A stretch of DNA of 64,000 bases from Exiguobacterium sp. s193 (lineage in GTDB: Bacteria; Bacillota; Bacilli; Exiguobacteriales; Exiguobacteriaceae): positions 1 to 64,000 of the forward strand of contig NZ_JACSMR010000003.1 in the NCBI RefSeq assembly GCF_018618755.1, given 5' to 3'. This document shows, in pieces, positions 33,598 through 42,270 of the stretch. How positions within the stretch are numbered: the stretch's first letter is position 1; every line of letters begins with the position of its first letter. The notes beneath the pieces are model-generated. The model was not told the origin of the DNA. It did no database searches and was given only the letters and a program-made list of their open reading frames with translations. A program made the position numbers and the translations under genes.

Positions 33598-33751
33598 AAA
33601 AAATCACTCTTTTCCACGCGCTTTCCTCAGGCGAGACACAAGCCAGTTTTCCTGCCTCCATGAGGCAGAAAATCGGGTCTTGTTTGTCTCTGACAGCGCA
33701 AGTCGTCTTGCGCTTTTTCCTGTAGGAGTCGCGTGAAGCGAGTGATTTTTT
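33598..33751 (-). repeat. structured intergenic repeat, copy D
   Basis: 154 nt closed by a perfect 12-bp terminal stem, AAAAAATCACTC with GAGTGATTTTTT. On the minus strand it shows the family core: GACTCCT, a GCGCAAG/CTTGCGC hairpin, CAAGACCC, GGCTTG and GAGGAAAGC. The terminal stem differs completely from those of copies A, B and E. It lies between two convergent genes and could double as their terminator. Confidence 0.78.
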
Positions 33752-33806
33752 GATTTCAGATTCCTGATGTATCGCTTTTAACAGCTTAACAAAACGTCGT
33801 TGAGAA

Positions 33807-33917
33807 GCAGACAAGACGAAGACTCCTGCGGGAAAAGCGAAACAGGTGAGACCCCGTAAGTCGCGCAAGCGACGCGGAGGCTCACGTTTCGCCCGCGGAA
33901 AGCGAAGTCTTGTCTGC
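33807..33917 (+). repeat. structured intergenic repeat, copy E
   Basis: 111 nt with terminal stem GCAGACAAGAC / GTCTTGTCTGC. Core on the plus strand: GACTCCTGCGGG, GTGAGACCCC, hairpin GTCGCGCAAGCGAC, GGCTCAC and CCCGCGGAAAGC. Same plan as copy D but opposite orientation, 55 nt away. Downstream, in antisense, is the acetyltransferase gene. Confidence 0.78.
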
Positions 33918-33962
33918 GTATCAACGAATCTTGAAACGAATTCGAAGTACTTCCTTCGTCAT

Positions 33963-34523
33963 TCAAGTTGCATACGGTCGTTCCATATAATCAAATTGCC
34001 CGCCACTGATTTCAATCGTCTTGACCGGGACGAATCCAAGACGTCGATACAGACGTTGCGCTCCGGCATTCGTCTGATCGGCATTCAACGTAAACGCCCG
34101 TAATCCACGCTTCTCTCCTTCGTCCGCCGCTGCCTGCAACAGTTCAGACCCAATTCCTTTTCCGCCATATGCCGCATCCACCGACAATGTATCGAGATAA
34201 AAGACGTTTCCTTCCGTCTCTTGATCAATCTGTGCCTCTTGTCCTGTCCACGCGAACAGCTGGCGTTTAATCGGTTCATCCAACTGTGCCGCATCAACTC
34301 CTGCATATGCAATGACGATGCCGACGACATGCCCGTCGAGCACCTTGACGAAAATGTTCTCGTAACTTAACCGGTTTCCTGTTTGTGTCACGAACAGCGC
34401 AAGCCGTTCCAAAATCACTTCCTTCTCCTGTGTTCCGGTCAATGTCTCGGCAATTTCATGAATCGCCTGTTCAATCAATGGTGCGATTTGATCTGCGTCT
34501 TTTGCAGTCGCTCTTCTAATCAT
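33963..34523 (-). CDS. GNAT-family N-acetyltransferase
   Basis: 186 residues. The acetyl-CoA-binding motif A is VDAAYGGKGIGSELLQAA (about residues 119-136), preceded by the core strands and followed by NADQTNAGAQRLYRRLGF, typical of GNAT enzymes. The substrate is unknown. Single gene, convergent with the iron operon across repeats D and E. Confidence 0.88.
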   Translation of the reverse strand: MIRRATAKDADQIAPLIEQAIHEIAETLTGTQEKEVILERLALFVTQTGNRLSYENIFVKVLDGHVVGIVIAYAGVDAAQLDEPIKRQLFAWTGQEAQIDQETEGNVFYLDTLSVDAAYGGKGIGSELLQAAADEGEKRGLRAFTLNADQTNAGAQRLYRRLGFVPVKTIEISGGQFDYMERPYAT

Positions 34524-34557
34524 TGGGTAGCCCCCTTCTCGTTCTCTCTTTTATCCT

Positions 34558-34596
34558 AAAACAAAATCCTTCCTGATGTCAGGAAGGATTTTGTTT
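34558..34596. terminator. terminator hairpin
   Basis: AAACAAAATCCTTCCTGA pairs with TCAGGAAGGATTTTGTTT across 2 nt, just past the yitT-like gene. It has A and T runs on both sides. Confidence 0.85.
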
Positions 34597-35212
34597 ATTT
34601 CAGTTGTGGAGCTGGTGTAACTACTGGTACAGTAACTGGTTCGCGTGTCATGACTGAGACGACGCGTCCCGCGATGGCAACTGCCAGTAACGTATAGAGC
34701 GTCAAACTGACTGGCAAATAGACGAGTGAAATGACAAGGACAATCGCATCGAGACTAAATAAAATTGTTCCGATTGATAAACCTGTCACTTTACTAAGTC
34801 CCATTGATAAAAGGTCGTCACCGCCTGTCGCAGCACCACTCTTCAGTACAAGACCAAGCCCGTATCCCGTAATGATCCCACTCGCAATGGCGGCGATTAA
34901 CGTTGCCGGCCATGCCTGTTCCGGGAAATGGAACAAGTCGAGCTGATGCCACATTTCGTAAAACAACGATAGTGCACCTGCTGAGACGAGTGCCTCACTG
35001 ACAAAACGTTTTCCTTTAAAATAAAGGGCTCCAATAAAGAATGGAATGTCGAGTACAATCATCGAAATCGATGGGTTAATATCAAAGAAATACCGTCCTA
35101 ATAAAGATAATCCGATGAATCCACCTTCTGCTAATCCAAACTGTTCATTCAAAGTATAGTAGCCGAACGCCATAAGTAACGTTCCTGCTAAAATGGTTAC
35201 GATTCGTTTCAT
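34595..35212 (-). CDS. YitT/YczE-family membrane protein
   Basis: 205 residues with five or so membrane helices. The N-terminal LNEQFGLAEGGFIGLSLL and the middle LVLKSGAATGGDDLLSMGLSK (glycine-rich, read in two parts) are characteristic of YitT-family proteins (formerly DUF161). Function is not established for the family. Its message begins with a structured leader of about 190 nt that can hide the ribosome site, so expression is probably regulated at translation. Confidence 0.82.
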   Translation of the reverse strand: MKRIVTILAGTLLMAFGYYTLNEQFGLAEGGFIGLSLLGRYFFDINPSISMIVLDIPFFIGALYFKGKRFVSEALVSAGALSLFYEMWHQLDLFHFPEQAWPATLIAAIASGIITGYGLGLVLKSGAATGGDDLLSMGLSKVTGLSIGTILFSLDAIVLVISLVYLPVSLTLYTLLAVAIAGRVVSVMTREPVTVPVVTPAPQLK

Positions 35213-35427
35213 GTGTTAATGTCCTCTCCCGCATCATGCCTGGGAGAGGTATTTTTATTCCCGTTTGGGTATTCATCTATTTTCGCTCTCCCTGATTTTT
35301 TTCAAGCCATTACCTTCCTGTTCAATAAAGATTGGCACTGCTAAAAATCAGGTAAGCTGAATAGATGATCGATCCTCTCGGTATCCATCGGTTTCCACCC
35401 TTTCGTTTAGTTCTCCATCTTATTATA
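35213..35427 (-). promoter_or_regulatory. structured leader of the yitT-like gene, with promoter
   Basis: TATAAT (35422-35427, minus) starts a leader of about 190 nt. Three helices compete. CCTGATTTTT (35343-35352) can pair with AAAAATCAGG (35291-35300). CCTCTCCC (35242-35249) can pair either with GGGAGAG (35286-35292) upstream or with GGGAGAGG (35223-35230), which is the ribosome site. This is the logic of a translational riboswitch or protein-bound leader. The 5' part contains AAGGGTGGAAACCGATGG. I do not recognise a known riboswitch class. Confidence 0.55.
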
Positions 35428-35549
35428 ACCCGAACTTCAGAAACTAAAACATTTTTACGGACTTTTAACAAAAACGATACATCCCACCACCACATTGCTC
35501 AATCATTCACATTTTAGACAAAACTATGCTCATTCCTGAACAATCTACT

Positions 35550-35610
35550 TGAAACGTACATTGTGAAGTATTACACTAAGATTATCAAATCGAATGTGAT
35601 TAATATCACA
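35550..35610 (+). promoter_or_regulatory. promoter with Rex-like and FNR-like operators, NADH oxidase gene
   Basis: TTGAAA (35550-35555), 17-nt spacer, TACACT (35573-35578). TTGTGAAGTATTACAC (35562-35577) overlaps the -10 and resembles the Rex box TTGTGAA-N4-TTCACAA. A perfect TGTGA-N6-TCACA palindrome (35595-35610), the FNR/CRP pattern, lies just downstream of the start. Confidence 0.6.
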
Positions 35611-35635
35611 ATCAAACAAAAAGGGGACTTTACTC

Positions 35636-36988
35636 ATGAAAGTAGCAGTCATCGGTTGTACACATGCAGGAACAGCAGCAGTCAAAGAGCTTACGACAAC
35701 TAACGAAAACCTTGAAATCACAGTCTATGAACGAAACGATAATGTTTCATTTCTGTCTTGCGGGATTGCCCTTCACGTCGGTGGTGTCGTCGAGCATGCC
35801 GAATCACTTTTCTATTCTTCACCTGACGAATTGGCTGACCTCGGAGCAACGATGCGTTTAAAACATGATGTCCTCGAAATCGACAGTACGAACCAAACAA
35901 TTCTTGCGAAAAATCTCGTAACGGGAGAAACCGTTCACGATACGTACGATAAATTGATCATGACGACTGGTTCATGGCCGATCATCCCGATGCTGCCCGG
36001 CATCGAACTGAATCAAATCGAACTTTGTAAAAACTACCACCACGCCCAGACCATCATCAAAAAAGCAACGGATGCCGAGCGGATTACCGTCGTCGGTGCC
36101 GGTTACATCGGTGCTGAACTCGTTGAAGCATTCGAAGCATACGGCAAAGATGTCACGTTCATCGACAGTGCCGACCGGATTTTAAATAAATACTTGGATC
36201 GTTCATTCACGGATATCATCGAAAACGAATTGACAGACCGCGGCATTCAGCTCGAGTTGAACCAAACTGTTCAAAGCTTTACCGGTGTGGACGGAAATGT
36301 CACACAAGTCGTCACCGATAAAGGAACGTTCGAAACGGATCTCGTCATTCTCTGCGTCGGTTTCCGACCGAGCACGGAACTGTTAAAAGGACAAATCGAT
36401 ATGTTGCCGAACGGAGCCATCATCGTCGACGACTATATGCGGACGAGCAATCCGAACATCTTTGCTGCCGGTGACAGCTGTGCCGTCTACTACAATCCGG
36501 CCCGGACACATGCTTATATTCCGCTCGCGACAAATGCTGTCCGAATGGGAACACTCGTCGGGAAAAACTTACTCGCTCCGACGATCCGCTACCAAGGCAC
36601 ACAAGGGACGTCTGGTCTACGGCTGTATGACTTAAATATCGCGTCGACTGGTCTAACAGAGGACGCTGCTCCATTCTTCGGACTGGAAGTCATGAGTACG
36701 ACCGTCCAAGATGCCTACCGTCCTGAGTTCATGCCGACTGCAGAAGACGTCCAGCTCAAACTCGTATTTGAACGGGACACTCATCGCGTCGTCGGTGCTC
36801 AAATTATTTCGAAGGTCGATTTGACGCAAGCGATGAATACGTTATCGGTCGCGATTCAAAATGAGATGACACTTGAAGAACTGGCCTTTGTCGATTTCTT
36901 CTTCCAGCCGCACTACAACAAACCGTGGAACTTACTGAATCAAGCCGCTTTACAAGGAATGAAAGAACTGACATCGGAACGCGTCTGA
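35636..36988 (+). CDS. nox: FAD-dependent NADH oxidase, probably water-forming
   Basis: 450 residues, pyridine nucleotide-disulfide oxidoreductase. FAD-binding GCTHAGTAA at the N terminus, a single redox cysteine Cys42 (SFLSCGIAL), a second Rossmann motif VVGAGYIGAELVEAF, and the NIFAAGDSCAV segment near the FAD flavin. A C-terminal dimerisation domain follows. Family members reduce oxygen to water with NADH or reduce CoA disulfide; the cysteine surroundings fit the oxidase. The Rex-like site upstream fits control by the NADH/NAD ratio. Confidence 0.85.
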   Translation: MKVAVIGCTHAGTAAVKELTTTNENLEITVYERNDNVSFLSCGIALHVGGVVEHAESLFYSSPDELADLGATMRLKHDVLEIDSTNQTILAKNLVTGETVHDTYDKLIMTTGSWPIIPMLPGIELNQIELCKNYHHAQTIIKKATDAERITVVGAGYIGAELVEAFEAYGKDVTFIDSADRILNKYLDRSFTDIIENELTDRGIQLELNQTVQSFTGVDGNVTQVVTDKGTFETDLVILCVGFRPSTELLKGQIDMLPNGAIIVDDYMRTSNPNIFAAGDSCAVYYNPARTHAYIPLATNAVRMGTLVGKNLLAPTIRYQGTQGTSGLRLYDLNIASTGLTEDAAPFFGLEVMSTTVQDAYRPEFMPTAEDVQLKLVFERDTHRVVGAQIISKVDLTQAMNTLSVAIQNEMTLEELAFVDFFFQPHYNKPWNLLNQAALQGMKELTSERV

Positions 36989-37013
36989 TCGGTCATCCAC
37001 CCTGTCTTTAATC

Positions 37014-37051
37014 AAAATCGGAGTTCACATTCTGTGGACTTCGATTTTTTT
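37014..37051 (+). terminator. terminator of the NADH oxidase gene
   Basis: Imperfect hairpin AATCGGAGTTCAC / GTGGACTTCGATT followed by seven Ts. Confidence 0.8.
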
Positions 37052-37145
37052 ATTTGTCCTTTGTCCGCTGCGGTTAGTTGTTGCTACAGCCTTATCGAGC
37101 GCCCTTTTCCACCTGATAAAAACTTTACCTGATTAATCAGTTGAC

Positions 37146-37170
37146 GTTTAGACGTGAAGTGACAGGGAAC
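37146..37170 (+). promoter_or_regulatory. candidate sigma-B promoter
   Basis: GTTTAG (37146-37151), 13-nt spacer, GGGAAC (37165-37170), about 45 nt before the dehydrogenase start. Same -35 hexamer as the candidate sigB-operon promoter. Confidence 0.55.
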
Positions 37171-37215
37171 ATACTTCTTATGCAAATCAAACCACTACCT
37201 AGGAGGAATCAGTTC

Positions 37216-38100
37216 ATGTCACAGTCTAACAATCCACTTACACAATATTTTAATGATGACTTCCCAAAACAATATCAGGATGCACCGGCTGTCCAGGCAA
37301 AAATGGAGCCCGTCCCCGATTGTGGTGAAGAAAGTTACAAAGGTTCAGGTAAACTAAAAGGGAAAAAAGCGTTGATCACAGGCGGAGATTCCGGAATTGG
37401 ACGTGCCGCTGCCATTGCTTATGCACGTGAAGGGGCTGACGTCTTCCTTAACTATCTGCCGGAAGAACAGCAAGATGCAGAAGAAGTGAAAGTACTTGTC
37501 GAAGCAGCTGGTCAAAAAGCGTACTTACTTGCTGGTGACCTCAGTGATGAAACGTTCTGTCAACAACTCGTCAAAGAAGCACACGAATCACTTGGCGGAA
37601 TTGATATTTTGGCACTCGTCGCCGGTAAACAACAAGCCGTCGAGGACATTCTGGACCTATCGACGGAACAACTCCGTAAGACATATGAAATCAATGTCTT
37701 CTCACTATTCTGGGTCGTCAAAGCTGCCCTTCCACTGTTAAAAGAAGGCGCCTCGATCATCACGACGACTTCGGTTCAAGGCTACAATCCGAGTGCAAAC
37801 CTGCTTGATTATGCGTCAACGAAATTTGCCATCAACGGCTTTACACGCGGACTCGCAAAACAAGTCGCGCCAAAAGGCATCCGTGTCAACTCTGTCGCAC
37901 CGGGTCCAATCTGGACACCACTTCAAATCTCAGGTGGTCAACCGAGCGAAAACATTCCGGAATTCGGACAGGAAACACCACTTAAACGGAGTGGTCAACC
38001 GGTTGAACTATCAAGCGTCTATGTCTTCCTCGCCTCTGACGATGCCAGTTATGTGACAGCTCAAATTTATGGTGTGACAGGCGGAATTGAACTCGCTTAA
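37216..38100 (+). CDS. SDR-family oxidoreductase of the YhdF/YdaD stress type
   Basis: 294 residues from the ATG at 37216 (AGGAGGAATC upstream). A 40-residue polar N-terminal extension precedes the Rossmann domain with [12 protein letters not shown]; the catalytic motif is YASTK with Ser in TTTSVQGY. Relatives such as YhdF, YdaD and YhxC/D in Bacillus are general stress proteins of the sigma-B regulon. The candidate sigma-B promoter upstream supports this. Substrate unknown. Confidence 0.85.
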   Translation: MSQSNNPLTQYFNDDFPKQYQDAPAVQAKMEPVPDCGEESYKGSGKLKGKKALITGGDSGIGRAAAIAYAREGADVFLNYLPEEQQDAEEVKVLVEAAGQKAYLLAGDLSDETFCQQLVKEAHESLGGIDILALVAGKQQAVEDILDLSTEQLRKTYEINVFSLFWVVKAALPLLKEGASIITTTSVQGYNPSANLLDYASTKFAINGFTRGLAKQVAPKGIRVNSVAPGPIWTPLQISGGQPSENIPEFGQETPLKRSGQPVELSSVYVFLASDDASYVTAQIYGVTGGIELA

Positions 38101-38120
38101 TTTAATCATTTAATTACAAG

Positions 38121-38159
38121 AAGGCGATTTTGACTGCACAGTCAAAATCGCCTTTTTTT
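38121..38159 (+). terminator. terminator of the stress dehydrogenase gene
   Basis: AAGGCGATTTTGACTG / CAGTCAAAATCGCCTT followed by seven Ts. Confidence 0.88.
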
Positions 38160-38232
38160 GCTCGGGTTTTCATTTGCTTCTCCAACGCTTGTTTAGTCTA
38201 ATGGATGTAGACAGATGAAGGAGATGATTCGC

Positions 38233-38784
38233 GTGACAGAAAAAGAAAAGATGATTCAAGGACAATTGTACTTAGCAGGAGATAAAGAGCTAGTCGCTGA
38301 TCGTAAGCGAGCCCAGCTCTTATGCCATCAATTCAATCAACTGAGCATCGAAGATTTAGACAAACGGAAAAGACTGCTGAAACAACTCTTCCAAAACGAG
38401 CAACTCGATTGTTACATCGAACCATCCTTTAAATGTGATTATGGCTACAACATAACGCTTGGTGCCCGATTTTATGCCAATTACGACTGTGTGCTGCTCG
38501 ACATTTGCCCGATTACGATCGGTGACAACTGTATGCTTGCTCCGGGCGTCCATATCTATACAGCGACGCATCCGTTAGATCCGGTCGAACGCAACAGCGG
38601 TTATGAATTCGGCAAACCCGTCGTCATCGGGGATAACGTCTGGATTGGCGGACGGGCTGTCATTAATCCTGGTGTGACGATTGGCGACAATGCCGTTATC
38701 GCTTCTGGGAGCGTCGTCGTGAAAGATGTTCCTGCAAACACGGTCGTCGGTGGAAACCCCGCTAAGATTCTCAAAACGATTTGA
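38233..38784 (+). CDS. maa: maltose O-acetyltransferase-type hexapeptide acetyltransferase
   Basis: 183 residues from a GTG 8 nt after AAGGAG; an upstream ATG would itself overlap that site. Left-handed beta-helix repeats are visible from about residue 85 to 180, with the active-site [11 protein letters not shown] loop and the closing GNPAKIL. Transfers acetyl from acetyl-CoA to a sugar hydroxyl. The length is typical of Maa. Single gene. Confidence 0.9.
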   Translation: MTEKEKMIQGQLYLAGDKELVADRKRAQLLCHQFNQLSIEDLDKRKRLLKQLFQNEQLDCYIEPSFKCDYGYNITLGARFYANYDCVLLDICPITIGDNCMLAPGVHIYTATHPLDPVERNSGYEFGKPVVIGDNVWIGGRAVINPGVTIGDNAVIASGSVVVKDVPANTVVGGNPAKILKTI

Positions 38785-38882
38785 CCTCGAAAACAGACGG
38801 AATGTACGGCAAATGAAACTTTTTTCTTGATTTGGCGTACACTAGAGACAGAACGTCATATCTATGGAAGAAGGAATTCACG

Positions 38883-39962
38883 ATGGCTAAAAAACGTTGG
38901 GGAGGTCTTGCCGTCGCCGGAGCATTCTTGCTCTCAAAAGGGAAGGTCGTCCTTGCACTCTTAAAATTTTCGAAGTTCGGAGGAACACTGATCTCATTCG
39001 GGATTTCGCTCCTCTTTTATGCTCAAATCTTTGGTGTCTGGTTCGGTGTCGGTTTGCTTTACCTGTTGTTCATTCATGAAATGGGACATTTAGCCGCCGC
39101 GAAACGGCTTGGCTTCAAGACAGGTCCCGCGATTTTTGTTCCGTTCATGGGGGCCGTCATTGGGATTAAAGACACCTTCCGGACACCGAAACAAGAAGCG
39201 ATTCTTGCCTATGGTGGACCGCTAGCCGGTCTGCTGTCCTTGATTCCTCTACTCATCGGCTACTTCGTGACAGGAAACGAGTTTTGGCTTGTCATCTTTC
39301 ACTTAGGTGCTTTGCTCAATCTGTTCAACCTACTCCCTGTCAGCCCACTCGATGGTGGACGAATTTTAGCTGGTCTGCCAATCGTCGTCTGGATCGCAGG
39401 GCTTGCTGCCCTTGTCGCCTACGGTTTGACCCACTTCAGCATCATCTTATTATTGATTGCTTTCTTAGGTGGGAGTGCCGTTTGGAAACGATACCGTTTC
39501 GCGAAACAATACGAGGACAATAAATCTGTCCTGATGTTGTATCGGGCTGCCCGGAGTCGTGTGCTGCAAGCGAAAGTCGAACGGGAGCAACTGGCAGCAA
39601 CAGAGGCAACGGACGAAACCTCTGTCGAAGAAGCAGACGAGACGCCGGTCTCGACCTATGATCCGATTGCTTGGTCACTCCGGCATGACCTTCAAGATTT
39701 GCGAAGTGCTAGTCCGGAAGAAGCAAAACCTGCTGCTGACGAATTGTTACGTTATCAATATGATTCGGCGAATGACTATGATGCATTGTTACGCCGGTTG
39801 GACCAACGGATCGAACCGTTGATTGAAGCCGAAAAATCCGTTGAATATCACCAGATGCCGAAAAAACAACAGACCATTACATTGGTCGCTTACTTGGCAT
39901 TGGGTGCAATTCTCTTCATTGCTTTCGAATATTCAAAAGGCTACCTGCCGACTCCATCTTAA
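38883..39962 (+). CDS. site-2-protease-like membrane metalloprotease (M50)
   Basis: 359 residues from the ATG at 38883. The zinc motif HEMGH lies in an early membrane helix and the third ligand is in SPLDGGR. Membrane helices occupy roughly residues 25-210. A charged cytoplasmic-type region follows, then a final helix (about 330-350). S2P enzymes cleave membrane-bound regulators within the bilayer; there is no PDZ domain and no neighbour that suggests the substrate. Confidence 0.88.
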   Translation: MAKKRWGGLAVAGAFLLSKGKVVLALLKFSKFGGTLISFGISLLFYAQIFGVWFGVGLLYLLFIHEMGHLAAAKRLGFKTGPAIFVPFMGAVIGIKDTFRTPKQEAILAYGGPLAGLLSLIPLLIGYFVTGNEFWLVIFHLGALLNLFNLLPVSPLDGGRILAGLPIVVWIAGLAALVAYGLTHFSIILLLIAFLGGSAVWKRYRFAKQYEDNKSVLMLYRAARSRVLQAKVEREQLAATEATDETSVEEADETPVSTYDPIAWSLRHDLQDLRSASPEEAKPAADELLRYQYDSANDYDALLRRLDQRIEPLIEAEKSVEYHQMPKKQQTITLVAYLALGAILFIAFEYSKGYLPTPS

Positions 39963-39980
39963 AAATATAATATGTGACAC

Positions 39981-40015
39981 AGGCATTCCTTCCTTTTCGG
40001 AAGGGATGCTTTTTT
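39981..40015 (+). terminator. terminator of the M50 protease gene
   Basis: GCATTCCTTCC / GGAAGGGATGC followed by six Ts. Confidence 0.82.
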
Positions 40016-40131
40016 GATGAAGAAAAAGCAATTTGCACATTACCTGATTCGATTGCTTGCATCCGTTCATCGAAGCGACTAATCTGAATAAAAATCAATC
40101 TACCTGTTTTATAAAAAAGGAGGTTCTCCTG

Positions 40132-41523
40132 ATGATGAATAAAAATACGGCACGACTAGGAGAAGCCCCTATCAATAAACTCCTGATCGGTCTGTCGCTC
40201 CCGGCAATGATCGGCATGCTCGTGACTGCGCTCTACAATATCGTCGATACGATTTTTGTGGCGCAAGGCATCGGAACAGCCGCTGTCGCCGCTGTCGGAA
40301 TTGCTTTTCCCGTCCAACTTGTTTTGATGGCTATCTCAAACTCGGTCGGAATTGGTGGTGCAGCAATCGCTTCCCAGCGACTCGGCCAAAAAAATCTGTC
40401 TGGTGCGAGCCGTGCCTACGCCAACGTTTTGATGGTTGTATTCGTTGTCAGCATGCTCGCGATCGTCTCCGCATTTATCTTCGTCGAACCATTGTTACGT
40501 GTCTTCGGTGCCACACCTGAAATCATGCCGTACAGCATTGCTTTCTTACGTGTCTTGTTATTCGGTTCACCATTTTTCATGCTGACGATGGCATCAAGTG
40601 CGATGTTACGGGCGGAAGGACGTGCGAGTTACCAGATGCGTGTCATGCTGACGACGGTTGCCATCAACATTGTCTTAACCCCGTTGTTCATCTTCGGACT
40701 TGACTGGGGAATTCAAGGAGCGGCACTCGGAACGGTTGTCGCCCAAATCGTCGGTTCAATCCTGATTTTCCGGTTCTTTTTTACAAAAGCCAAGAAGACG
40801 AGTCTTGTGTTAAATCGGGAAGCCTTCCGCTTTGATCCTAAACTGGTCATCCGAATGGGACAAATCGGATCATCTTCGTTCATCATGCAAGTTTCGCAAT
40901 CCGTTTTATTCATCACCGTCAATCATATGCTCGTCCGTTATGGCGGAACGACGGAACTCGCCACCTTTGCTGTCATCAACAAATTCATGGCACTGGTCGG
41001 AATGCCGATCATGGGGATCGTCCAAGGGATGCAGCCGATCGTCGGCTACAATTTCGGCTCCAAACAATTTGACCGGATGTCACAAGCCATCAAGCTGGCC
41101 ATCCGCTATGGTTTGACGTTATCGATTACGCTTTGGTTGTTGATTCAACTATTTCCTCGTTTTTGGGTCGGCATGTTCACGGATGATACGGCGTTACTCG
41201 ATGATGGCTCAACGGCGATGCAGATTCTATTCGCGATTTCGTTTGTCTATGGTATTCAGATGATCATCAACGGGATGTATCAATCACTTGCGAAAGCACG
41301 GATCGCTTTGTTCCTGTCCTTGTCGCGGCAAACGTTGTATACGATTCCGCTCGTCCTGATTTTACCGGTCTTTTTCGGTGTACAGGGAGTCTGGTTCGCC
41401 TTCCCGATTGCTGACTTAATGGCGGTCCTGACCGCCGTCATCTTCGCTTACCGGGACCGTACTATGCTCTTTAAACCAAATGAGTATGTAGAACCGGAAA
41501 CAGATACAGTACAAGCGAAATAA
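40132..41523 (+). CDS. MATE-family efflux transporter
   Basis: 463 residues, twelve membrane helices in two homologous halves. Each half opens with a MATE-type segment, LPAMIGMLVTALYNIVDTIFV in the first (read in parts) and GSSSFIMQVSQSVLFITVN in the second. Exports cationic compounds by sodium or proton antiport; the substrate is unknown. AAGGAGG is 7 nt upstream of the ATG. Confidence 0.9.
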   Translation: MMNKNTARLGEAPINKLLIGLSLPAMIGMLVTALYNIVDTIFVAQGIGTAAVAAVGIAFPVQLVLMAISNSVGIGGAAIASQRLGQKNLSGASRAYANVLMVVFVVSMLAIVSAFIFVEPLLRVFGATPEIMPYSIAFLRVLLFGSPFFMLTMASSAMLRAEGRASYQMRVMLTTVAINIVLTPLFIFGLDWGIQGAALGTVVAQIVGSILIFRFFFTKAKKTSLVLNREAFRFDPKLVIRMGQIGSSSFIMQVSQSVLFITVNHMLVRYGGTTELATFAVINKFMALVGMPIMGIVQGMQPIVGYNFGSKQFDRMSQAIKLAIRYGLTLSITLWLLIQLFPRFWVGMFTDDTALLDDGSTAMQILFAISFVYGIQMIINGMYQSLAKARIALFLSLSRQTLYTIPLVLILPVFFGVQGVWFAFPIADLMAVLTAVIFAYRDRTMLFKPNEYVEPETDTVQAK

Positions 41524-41524
41524 C

Positions 41525-41561
41525 AAAAAGTCCGTCATGCCGTTCGGCAGATGGACTTTTT
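41525..41561 (+). terminator. terminator of the MATE gene
   Basis: AAAAAGTCCGTC / ATGGACTTTTT hairpin with an inner GCCG/CGGC stem. Confidence 0.8.
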
Positions 41562-41632
41562 GCAGATAAAATAAAAGACGAACATGTATTCTGAATCAAA
41601 ATGCGGTATGCTGTTAAAAAAGGAGGGATTGT

Positions 41633-42208
41633 ATGCCAAAGCCTTACACACTGGCGATTGATTTTGAAACGGCCAACCGGAATAGTCGGAGCATCTGTGC
41701 TTTCGGATGGTCCGTGTTATCGGAAGGAAACGTCGTCACGAGCCAACAAGTTTTGATCAATCCGGAAGAAAACTTTGATGCTGGCAACATCCGTGTCCAC
41801 GGCATTCGACCGAGCGACGTCTGGGATGCGCCGGCGCTACCCGAAGCGATGGCAACACACGGCTTATTTGAGCTGATGGAAAACGCGGAACTCATTGTTG
41901 CCCACAATGCTTCTTTCGATATGGGCGCACTTCAAAAAGCGATTCAAAAATATGATTTGTATCAAATGCCGTCTTTTCAGTATGGCTGTACGGTCAAGTT
42001 GTCACGGAAACTCTATCCTTGGTTGCCGAACCATAAGTTAAATACGATGGCAGAATTTTTGGGGGTTTCCTTTAAACACCACGATGCGAAAGAAGATGCC
42101 TATATTTGCGCCTTGTTGCTGCAGGATATGCTCGACCGGACGAACATCGAACATCCGGTCGAACTGCATCGGTTTTGTGGTGTCCGGATGGGTGAAGTCG
42201 CTTATTGA
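41633..42208 (+). CDS. DEDDh 3'-5' exonuclease
   Basis: 191 residues. Exonuclease motifs: AIDFET (Asp10, Glu12), AHNASFDMGAL, and the closing H-x-AKEDA in KHHDAKEDAY. This is the fold of DNA polymerase III epsilon-type proofreading subunits as a stand-alone protein. Possible roles are in DNA repair or RNA end trimming. Single gene between convergent terminators. Confidence 0.9.
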   Translation: MPKPYTLAIDFETANRNSRSICAFGWSVLSEGNVVTSQQVLINPEENFDAGNIRVHGIRPSDVWDAPALPEAMATHGLFELMENAELIVAHNASFDMGALQKAIQKYDLYQMPSFQYGCTVKLSRKLYPWLPNHKLNTMAEFLGVSFKHHDAKEDAYICALLLQDMLDRTNIEHPVELHRFCGVRMGEVAY

Positions 42209-42220
42209 TTCCCCTCATAC

Positions 42221-42254
42221 AAAAAGGAGCGCTCAGATTCTGAGCCGCTCCTTT
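42221..42254. terminator. bidirectional terminator
   Basis: AAAAAGGAGCGCTCAGA / TCTGAGCCGCTCCTTTT between the convergent exonuclease and flavin oxidoreductase genes. Confidence 0.85.
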
Positions 42255-42270
42255 TCTATCTCTGTGGTAC

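Noticed and set aside
33581..33868. Open frame through repeats D and E
   Set aside because: It is interrupted by perfect inverted repeats, has no ribosome site, and its frame is not conserved between copies.
35221..35256. Plus-strand hairpin followed by TATTTTTATT, read as a plus-strand terminator
   Set aside because: No plus-strand transcript is evident upstream. The same hairpin on the minus strand contains the yitT-like ribosome site, which explains it better.
35385..35405. AAGGGTGGAAACCGATGG taken as a T-box sequence
   Set aside because: It lies at the 5' start of the leader, lacks the ACCGCGG core and no terminator/antiterminator follows; not a T-box.
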